Shown here: positions 55,145 through 64,000 of the stretch, in pieces
Position numbering within the stretch: position 1 is the first letter of the stretch
Layout of the letters: every line of letters begins with the position of its first letter
Assembly (NCBI GenBank): GCA_016713535.1
Contig: JADJOY010000022.1
Span: 62,001-126,000 of the forward strand
Direction of reading: 5' to 3'
From: JADJOY01 sp016713535 [NCBI: Deltaproteobacteria bacterium]
GTDB taxonomy: Bacteria; JADJOY01
Length of the DNA stretch: 64,000 nucleotides
The notes under the pieces: generated by a model
Told to the model about the DNA's origin: nothing
Databases searched by the model: none
What the model saw: only the letters and a program-made list of their open reading frames with translations
Position numbers and translations under genes: made by a program

Positions 55145-56158
55145 TCAAGCGACTCCGGCACGGAGCAGGTCGTGCATGTGGAGGACGCCGACGACGCGCC
55201 TGGGGTGCCGCGGCTCGCACACGAGGAGAACGGTGATCTTGTGGTGCTCCAGGATGCGCAGTGCTTCTCCGGCAAGCATCTCGGGCTCGGCGCGCTTCGG
55301 CCGAGCCGTCATGACGTCGCGAGCGGTGAGATCGAGCAGGTTCGTGTGCCGCTCGAGGGCGCGCCGCAGGTCACCGTCGGTGACGATACCGACGAGCTCG
55401 CCGCGCTTGTCCACGACCGCCGCCGCGCCGAGATGCTTTGCCGTGATCTCGACGATCACGTCGCGCATCGACGAGCTCGGCGAGACCCGCGGCACCTGCT
55501 CACCCGTGTGCATCAGGTCGCTCACCTTCAGGAAGAGTTGCCGGCCGAGGCTTCCCCCGGGGTGCCGGGCGGCGAAGTCCTGCGGCTGGAAGCCTCGCGC
55601 CACCAGCAGCGCCATCGCGAGCGCATCCCCCATGGCGAGAGCAGCGGTCGTGCTGGAGGTCGGCGCCAGGCCGAGCGGACAGGCTTCGAGGTCCACGCTC
55701 ACGTCGAGAACCACGTCCCCGGCCCGGGCCATCCGCGACGTCGGGCCACCCGTGATCACCACCATCGGGCAGCCGAGCCGCTTGATCAGCGGAAGGATCC
55801 GCAGCACCTCCTCGGTCTCACCACTGTTCGAGAGCGCGAGCACGACGTCGTCGCGATCCAGCATCCCGAGGTCGCCGTGAATGGCCTCGGCGGGATGGAG
55901 GAAGAACGCGGGCGTCCCGGTACTGGCGAGTGTCGACGCGATCTTGCGTCCCACCAGCCCCGACTTTCCCATCCCCGTGACGGCGACCTTCCCCGCGCAG
56001 CCGTGGAGGACCTCCACCGCCCTCGCGAACGACTCGTCGAGCCGTTCGGCCAGCGCCTGGATCGCGTGTGCCTCCACCTGCAGCACACGGCGCCCCTCGG
56101 CAAGCGCGCCCGTCGCGCGTTTCGACCGGGGACGAGCGCGGGGGGCGGCGCGGGACAC
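55145..56158 (-). CDS. kdsD: Arabinose-5-phosphate isomerase KdsD (SIS + 2 CBS)
   Basis: Converts ribulose-5-phosphate to arabinose-5-phosphate, first step of Kdo synthesis. 337 residues: SIS domain with VAVTGMGKSGLVGRKIASTL, HPAEAIHGDLGM and LSNSGETEE, catalytic HPGGSLG region, then two CBS modules (DLMHTGEQVPRV; DVMTARPKRAEPE). Starts with GTG 56158, 33 bases downstream of kdsA. No kdsC phosphatase gene lies beside it. Confidence 0.94.
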   Translation of the reverse strand: MSRAAPRARPRSKRATGALAEGRRVLQVEAHAIQALAERLDESFARAVEVLHGCAGKVAVTGMGKSGLVGRKIASTLASTGTPAFFLHPAEAIHGDLGMLDRDDVVLALSNSGETEEVLRILPLIKRLGCPMVVITGGPTSRMARAGDVVLDVSVDLEACPLGLAPTSSTTAALAMGDALAMALLVARGFQPQDFAARHPGGSLGRQLFLKVSDLMHTGEQVPRVSPSSSMRDVIVEITAKHLGAAAVVDKRGELVGIVTDGDLRRALERHTNLLDLTARDVMTARPKRAEPEMLAGEALRILEHHKITVLLVCEPRHPRRVVGVLHMHDLLRAGVA

Positions 56159-56191
56159 GGCGTGCTCCGGGCGGTGACGAACGCGAGCCGA

Positions 56192-58644
<2,453 letters not shown>

Positions 58645-58648
<4 letters not shown>

Positions 58649-59395
58649 CGTTCTCCTGCTCGACCGATCTCGGCGCGTACGCGCGCGAGATCCTCTGGGG
58701 TGTCGACACCGATCGTCCGGTGCGAGGTGTGTGCGACCGCGATGGGAATGCCGTTTTCCAGGAATCGAAGCTGCTCGAGCGACTCGAGCGATTCGAGCGG
58801 ACCGCGGGGAAGGCGCACGAAGCGCGAGAGCGCTTCGCGGCGGAAGGCGTAGATCCCGACGTGCCCGCGGTGCTCGGCGCCGATGCCGCCTGACGAGCCC
58901 CGATCGTACGGTATCGGCGCACGGGAGAAAGAGTGCGCGGCCGTGTCGATCGGTCACGACCTTCACCACGTTCGGATCGGCCAGATCGGCGGTGGACGTC
59001 AGCGGAAACGAGAGCGTTGCGACGTCCGCACGTACGCCCTCGCTGGACGCGAGCAACGTGGAGACGGCGAGGTCGATCTGCTCGGGGTCGAGCTGCGGCT
59101 CGTCTCCCTGCACGTTCACGACCACGTCCGCATCACTCGACCGGACGGCCTCCTCGACCCGGTCCGTACCCGACGGATGAGCCGCGTCCGTCATCGCCAC
59201 CCGGGCGCCGAATCCCCTGGCCGCCTCGGCGATGCGTGCGTCGTCCGTGGCGATCCAGACCTCCTCGACCTCGCGCGCCTGATTCGCGCGCGCCCAGACG
59301 TGCTGGATCATGGGCTGACCACCGATCGAGACCAGAGCCTTGCCGGGTAGCCGGGTCGATCCCCAGCGCGCGGGGATCACCGCGATCCGCTTCAC
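58645..59395 (-). CDS. kdsB: CMP-Kdo synthetase KdsB (one frame break)
   Basis: Activates Kdo as CMP-Kdo for LPS. ATG 59395: [26 protein letters not shown] and [15 protein letters not shown] are textbook. The frame breaks after HGRALF near 58928-58932 (a T run lacking two bases); repaired it reads [14 protein letters not shown] and ends [20 protein letters not shown] at a TGA overlapping the pyrG ATG, 251 codons. First gene of kdsB-pyrG-kdsA-kdsD-lptC-lptA-lptB, with a good promoter upstream. Confidence 0.93.
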
Positions 59396-59530
59396 TCCGG
59401 CCTCCCCCCATCGGCGAATGCACTGGTGGCGCAGCCTTCGGGGCCTCCGACTACGGGCCCGAGGGCATCCCGCACATGCACGCTTCGCATATAGGGAAAC
59501 GGTACCGAGCGCCCCTCGGAACCGGCGCCG

Positions 59531-59558
59531 AGCATACCAGGCGACCCCATCGAGTCAA
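59531..59558 (-). promoter_or_regulatory. Sigma-70 type promoter of the kdsB-lptB operon
   Basis: On the minus strand: -35 TTGACT (59553-59558) and -10 TATGCT (59531-59536) with a 16-base spacer. Transcription would start about 130 bases before the kdsB ATG. It is the best promoter match I found in the window and sits in the 332-base divergent gap (59396-59727) between kdsB and the ArnT-like gene; the rest of that gap shows no gene and no convincing plus-strand promoter. Confidence 0.6.
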
Positions 59559-59727
59559 GGCAGATCCGAGCCTCCGCGAAGACCGGACGTGTTGCCCGCC
59601 TAGGCGCGCTCCAGACCGCAAGCTATCGTCCCGCCTCCACGCGCTCCGGGACCATGCGCACACGCGAGCGCACACCCAGCGAGCGCGCCCGCCACCCCCA
59701 CTCGCGGCCAGCCACCTCTCCGATCCC

Positions 59728-61464
59728 ATGACCGCGATCGCGTCCGACCCGATCGCGCGCGCGGGTCATCGCGCTCGTCCCGCGATCGTCCTGGCGGTCG
59801 GCGTCGCGTGCATGACGCTCTTCGCGAGGCTCGGTGGACTGCCGCTCCTCGACCCGGACGAGGGACGCAACGCTTCCGTCGCTCAGGAGATGCTCGCCTC
59901 GGGTGCGTGGGTGGTGCCGACCTTCAACGGCCTCGCGTACATGGACAAGCCCGCGTTCTTTTTCCGCGCCGTCGCTCAGTCGTTCGCCTGGTTCGGGAGC
60001 AACGAGACCAGCGCCCGGCTTCCCTCCGCGCTGCACGCCGCAGTGCTGCTCGTGATCGTCGGCGGGTTCTGCGCGCGTGTTTACGGTCGTGACGTGGCCG
60101 CGCTGGCAATCTTGATCACGGCGACTGCACCGCTGTACGTGGTGTTCGCGCGTACCGTCATCTTCGACATGCCCCTCGCCCTCTACGTTTGCGGCGCGGT
60201 GTTCGCGGGTTTTCTGGCCGCCGAGGACACGCCGTCGGCGAGCCGCTGGGCACTGGTCTCGGCGCTGGCGATGGGGATCGCCACGCTCGTGAAGGGGCCA
60301 GTCGGCTTGCTGGTTCCGGTCTTCGTGCTCGTGGTCTTCTTCCTGGCCGACGGACGTCCGGGCGCCGCCCGCGCCGTCGTCTCGCCCAGGCGGCTCGCGG
60401 TGACCTTCGCGGTGGTGCTGCCGTGGTTCGTGGCCGCCTGCATCGAACGCCCGGACTTCGCGAGCTACGGGCTCGTTCACGAGTCGCTGCGACGGTTCAC
60501 GACCGACGACTTCCGGCGCTCCCAGCCCTTTTGGTTCTACGGTCCAGTGATGCTGCTCGCGCTCTTCCCGTGGAGCGCGCTCGCACCCGAGGCTGCGGTC
60601 CTGGCGTGGCAGCGCAGGGCGCGCTTGACACGCGCCGACCGGTTGCTCCTCGTTTGGGTCATCGTGGTGGTGGCGTTCTTCTCGGTTTCACGCTCGAAGC
60701 TGCCGGGCTACGTCTTGAGTGCGGTCATCGCAGCGGCGATCCTGACCGCGAGATTGATCGACCGAGCGATTCGCGAGCCGGAGGGCCGCGCGCATCGACT
60801 GGTGATCCGGGCCCTCGCGGCCGTCGGCGTCGCCGCGAGCATCGCGGCTGCGGTCGCCGCGGCATCGTGGCTCTTCGGGCCCGAGGGCTGGCAGCGGCTG
60901 CTCGGCCGGAAGAATCGGGAGATCGTACGCCTCGTCCCGCTGTTCGCACCGATCGCCGTCACGTCGGGGGTCGTAGCTGCCGCTGCGCTGTGGGCACGAG
61001 CTCGGCGCTCACTCGGCACCGGGCTGCTGGTCCCGATCGTGCTACCGATCTCGGCGCTCACACTGAGCTTCCCGGCGCTGAGCCGATACGCGGAGGCCTC
61101 GACCTCCCGCGCGGTGGCCGCGGCCGTTGCCCGCGAGGCGGGTGACGCGCGAGTGGCGAGCGTACGATCTCTCCCGCCCGGCCTTCCGTATTACCTCTCC
61201 CGCCCCATTGCCTTGATCACAGATGACGGTCACGAGAGCACCAGCAACTATCAGATGAGCCTACTGCGGGACGACGCACCATGGCCGGACGGCATGATCC
61301 GTCTCGCCGAGGCCACCAGCTGGCTGGCTCGGCGCCACGAGCCGACGTACCTGATCGCTTACTGGCGGCGGCGCGACGCCCTCGCCGAGCTCGTCGCACC
61401 GCGCGGGCTCACGCCGCACGAGATCACGCCCGGTTGGTGGGGCGTGCTCGTCCCGGCCGCCTGA
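59728..61464 (+). CDS. ArnT-like GT-C glycosyltransferase (PMT/GT39/GT83 superfamily)
   Basis: 578 residues, about twelve membrane spans and a periplasmic C-terminal domain. The first outer loop has LLDPDEGRNASVAQEML, the acidic D-E/GR motif of ArnT/PMT enzymes, and the second loop has FARTVIFDMPLAL. These enzymes transfer a sugar from a polyprenyl-phosphate donor to lipid A or another acceptor. Eight bases before the asnB-like gene. The convergent truncated gene at 63285 is a plausible donor synthase. Donor sugar unknown. Confidence 0.82.
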   Translation: MTAIASDPIARAGHRARPAIVLAVGVACMTLFARLGGLPLLDPDEGRNASVAQEMLASGAWVVPTFNGLAYMDKPAFFFRAVAQSFAWFGSNETSARLPSALHAAVLLVIVGGFCARVYGRDVAALAILITATAPLYVVFARTVIFDMPLALYVCGAVFAGFLAAEDTPSASRWALVSALAMGIATLVKGPVGLLVPVFVLVVFFLADGRPGAARAVVSPRRLAVTFAVVLPWFVAACIERPDFASYGLVHESLRRFTTDDFRRSQPFWFYGPVMLLALFPWSALAPEAAVLAWQRRARLTRADRLLLVWVIVVVAFFSVSRSKLPGYVLSAVIAAAILTARLIDRAIREPEGRAHRLVIRALAAVGVAASIAAAVAAASWLFGPEGWQRLLGRKNREIVRLVPLFAPIAVTSGVVAAAALWARARRSLGTGLLVPIVLPISALTLSFPALSRYAEASTSRAVAAAVAREAGDARVASVRSLPPGLPYYLSRPIALITDDGHESTSNYQMSLLRDDAPWPDGMIRLAEATSWLARRHEPTYLIAYWRRRDALAELVAPRGLTPHEITPGWWGVLVPAA

Positions 61465-61472
61465 GTAGCGTC

Positions 61473-63355
61473 GTGTGCGGCATCGCCGGTGTTGTCCAGA
61501 CGGACCGTACCTTCGACGGCGTCGCGGCCGAGGCCCGCGTGCGGGCGATGATGTCAGCCCTCGAGCACCGGGGCCCGGATGCGGCTGGCGTCCATGCGGT
61601 GGACGGCGCGGTGCTGGGCGCAACGCGGCTCGCGATCCGGGGCATCGCCAGCGGACGGCAGCCCCTCCTCGACGCGGCGTCCGGGGTCGCGGTGGTCTGC
61701 AACGGGAGATCGACAACCACCGCGAGCTGCGCACCTGGCTCGAGGAGCGGGGCCGCCCGGTCGATCAAGCAACGGACGTCGCGGTCTTGCCGGGCCTGTA
61801 CCTCGAGCTCGGTGCGGACTTCGTCGACGAGATCGTCGGCGTATTCGCCCTCGCCGTGTGGGATCCACGCTCCCGGCGTTTACTGCTCGCCCGTGACCGG
61901 GCGGGCGAGCGGCCGCTCTTCTACCGCGAAGCCGGCGACGAGGTGACGTTCGCCTCCGAGCTCTCCGCGCTCGCGGCCGATCGGTCGACACGCCTTACGC
62001 CCGACCGCGGCGCGCTGCGTGCCTATGCGCGGTGGGGCTCGTTCGCCGCCCCGATGGCTGCGTTCGAGGAGGTTCGGAAGGTCGGCCCGGCCGAGCTCAT
62101 GGTTCGCGAGTGCCGTACCACACGCTCGAACCGATACTGGTCGTGGGGCCTCGGTCGCGTGCCCCAGGTCGCGCCGTCCCTCGAGGCGTTCGACCAGACG
62201 TTCCGGGCGGCCGTCCAGCGTCAGGCCGACGTCGACGTCCCGCACGGCGTTTTCCTGAGCGGTGGCCTGGACTCTTCACTGGTGGCAGCCGTCGCGACGG
62301 ACCTTCGCCCGGAACGAGGCCTCCGCGCCTTCAGCCTGCGCTTCGACGAGGCGTCCTACGACGAGTCGACGTGGGCCGATCGTGTCGCCGACCGGCTCGG
62401 GCTCCCGCTGACCAAAGTCTCGGTGACCGCGGAAGACTTCCCGACCGAGATCGCACGACTGGTCGAGTGCGTCGGCGAGCCGCTCGCGGATCCAGCGTGG
62501 GTGCCCACGGCGATGCTCGCTCGTCGTGCGGCCCAGGACATCACGGTGGCGCTCGTCGGAGAAGGCGGCGACGAGCTCTTCGGTGGCTACCCGACCTACC
62601 TTGGGGTCGGTCTTGCGCGCCACTACCTGCGGCTCCCCAGATCGGTGAGAGCAGCTCTGCGCGATGTGATCGAACGCTGGCCCGTCAGCGACCGCAAGGT
62701 CGCCCTTTCGTTCCTCCTCAAGCGTTTCGTCTCAGGAGTCGAGCTCCCGGGTCTCGCCCGCCACCTCCTGTGGACTTCTGCCATCCCGCCCGAGACGCTC
62801 GCTCGGCTCGGACTGGACGTGGCGCTGCCCGAGTCGCAGGGCGAGGTCCCGAGCCTGAGTCCTCTCGACGTGCTCCAGCGGCACGACCTCGAGGTCTCCC
62901 TCGCGGAGGGGTTACTGACCAAGGCCGATCGAGCCGGGATGCAATCGGCCCTCGAGCTCCGCGCACCATTCCTGGATCGCGGAGTTCTCGACTTCGCGGC
63001 GACCTTGCCACCCGAGGAGCGCGTGACTGGCCTCACGACGAAGGCGTTCCTCAAGCGGTACGCGCAGCGGTACCTCCCTCGCGCTGTCGTCCATCGCCGC
63101 AAGCGGGGCCTGTCCGTGCCGATGGCGTCGTGGCTACGCGGGCCGCTTCACGACTGGGCACTCGACCACCTCGGCCCCGAGCTCGAGGTCATCGGGATCA
63201 CGTCACGATCGGCCCGCGGCCTGCTCGAGGAACACTGCCGGCGCGCCGCCGATCACGCGCGCGCGATCTGGACGCTCGCCGTGCTCACCGAGTGGCTGCG
63301 CTGGGCGGCGCACGGTCCGGCCGCGGGGTCGTCGACTCCGGCGCGATCCGGGTGA
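61473..63355 (+). CDS. Asparagine synthetase B-like glutamine amidotransferase (one frame break)
   Basis: Class II glutamine amidotransferase joined to an AsnB synthetase domain. GTG at 61473 leaves Cys2 as the catalytic nucleophile (CGIAGVVQTD), then EHRGPDAAG. One G is missing at about 61700-61703: restoring it turns CNGRSTTT into CNGEIDNHRELRTWLEE. After the break come RDRAGERPLFYRE, the PP-loop FLSGGLDSSLVAAV at about residue 263 and VALVGEGGDELFGGYPTY. Repaired length 628 codons. In glycan clusters such proteins usually amidate sugars or uronic acids rather than making asparagine. Confidence 0.85.
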
Positions 63356-64000
63356 CCCCCGCCGTACAAGGGCGGCGCATCAACCACCACACGCCGGCCA
63401 AGTCGACGATCCCGACGCCGAGGCGATCGAGAACCCCGTAGTTCGAGCGTCCACCCCGCCGTTCGCGGTGGTTCACCTCGACGGCGACCACCCGTCCCCG
63501 CTGTCGGACGAACAGCGCCGGCAGGAAGCGATGAAGGTGGTCGAAGTGCGGCAGCGCGAGGAATTCGCCACGGCGAAACGCCTTGAGCCCGCAGCCGGTG
63601 TCCGAGGTCGAGTCGCGAAGGATTCGGCTTCGAACCGCATTCGCGACCCGTGACGACACGCGCTTGAGCAATGAATCCCGGCGTCGAGCACGGCGCCCGG
63701 CAACGAGTACCGGCGTATCCGGGTCGCTCGCTTCCACCTCCACGAGCGTCGCGAGGAGACGGGGGATGTCGGCCGGATCGTTCTGACCGTCGCCGTCGAT
63801 CGTCACGATGTACTCGCCGCGTGCGCGCCGGACTCCACTGACGATGGCCGCGCTCTGACCCTGACCGCTCGCATGTCGGAAAGCCCGCACGCGGGATCCG
63901 GGCGCCGCCGTCATCTCGGCCAGCAGCAGCGGCGTGTCATCGGCGCTGCCGTCGTCGACACAGACGACCTCCCAGTCCGATGGAGAGCCGAGCGCCGAGA
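63285..64000 (-). CDS. Polyprenyl-phosphate glycosyltransferase, GT2, 5' end beyond window
   Basis: Only the C-terminal part is present; the frame stays open to base 64000. It carries VCVDDGSADDTP (donor-binding), FRHASGQGQSAAIVSGV, VTIDGDGQNDPADIP (D-x-D metal site), DTGCGLKAFRRGEFL and FVRQRGRVVAVEVNHRERRGG, which match the dolichol/undecaprenyl-phosphate sugar transferase group (ArnC-like or DPM-like). A C-terminal weakly hydrophobic segment (GVGIVDLAGVWWLM) follows. Convergent with asnB-like, overlapping its end by 71 bases. Likely makes the donor used by the neighbouring GT-C enzyme. Confidence 0.82.
   Translation of the reverse strand, partial: SALGSPSDWEVVCVDDGSADDTPLLLAEMTAAPGSRVRAFRHASGQGQSAAIVSGVRRARGEYIVTIDGDGQNDPADIPRLLATLVEVEASDPDTPVLVAGRRARRRDSLLKRVSSRVANAVRSRILRDSTSDTGCGLKAFRRGEFLALPHFDHLHRFLPALFVRQRGRVVAVEVNHRERRGGRSNYGVLDRLGVGIVDLAGVWWLMRRPCTAGVTRIAPESTTPRPDRAPPSAATR

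Overview
The window is very GC-rich, densely packed DNA from a Gram-negative bacterium. It holds an LPS/Kdo block (kdsB-pyrG-kdsA-kdsD-lptC-lptA-lptB), rpoN, and a regulatory phosphotransferase set (ptsN-hprK-rapZ-EIIA-ptsH-ptsI) leading into glnD. That combination and order is typical of deltaproteobacterial-type lineages (Myxococcota, Desulfobacterota or Binatota-like). This placement is inferred from gene content; no rRNA or tRNA gene was seen to confirm it.

Layout. 1-5963: an exported FG-GAP lipoprotein (cut by the window edge), then cutA-hflX, two small envelope proteins and a DegT-type sugar aminotransferase. 5964-7082: a gene-free stretch with three 23-bp direct repeats and a tandem array of about 134-bp units. 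7083-13369: an O-antigen/polysaccharide ABC exporter (wzm-wzt), two membrane proteins of unknown role and an MFS transporter. 13772-17486: an Fe-S module (iscR-iscA-iscS-mrp). 17603-31401: an aminopeptidase-like lipoprotein followed by an unusual block with six radical SAM enzymes (three B12-binding type, three SPASM-like), a PP-loop amidotransferase-like protein and a FemAB-like acyltransferase. 31511-39110: a GT-C glycosyltransferase, a polyprenyl-phosphate sugar synthase, and on the other strand a marR-emrA-emrB-tolC-like efflux operon. 39175-42857: two more radical SAM enzymes and a family 2 glycosyltransferase reading out of glnD. 42850-59395: glnD, the PTS set, rpoN and the lpt/kds/pyrG block. 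59728-64000: an ArnT-like glycosyltransferase, an AsnB-like amidotransferase and a truncated polyprenyl-phosphate sugar transferase.

How the parts fit: kds and lpt genes make Kdo and move LPS across the envelope. Wzm/Wzt, DegT, the GT2 and GT-C enzymes, the AsnB-like and the WbpG-like enzymes are all proteins expected in surface-glycan building. Eight radical SAM enzymes (four B12-type, four SPASM-like) in about 20 kb, lying among these genes, are the most striking feature and suggest an uncharacterised modification pathway. The PTS proteins present are all soluble regulators (EI, HPr, two EIIA, HPr kinase, RapZ) with no sugar permease in view, so this is a regulatory rather than a transport PTS.

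Quality note: at least nine genes carry small reading-frame breaks, mostly one base at a run of identical bases (including pyrG, kdsB and asnB-like). In most of them both halves are fully conserved and the corrected lengths come out as whole codons. I treat these as probable sequencing/assembly indels rather than true pseudogenes, and give the full gene spans.
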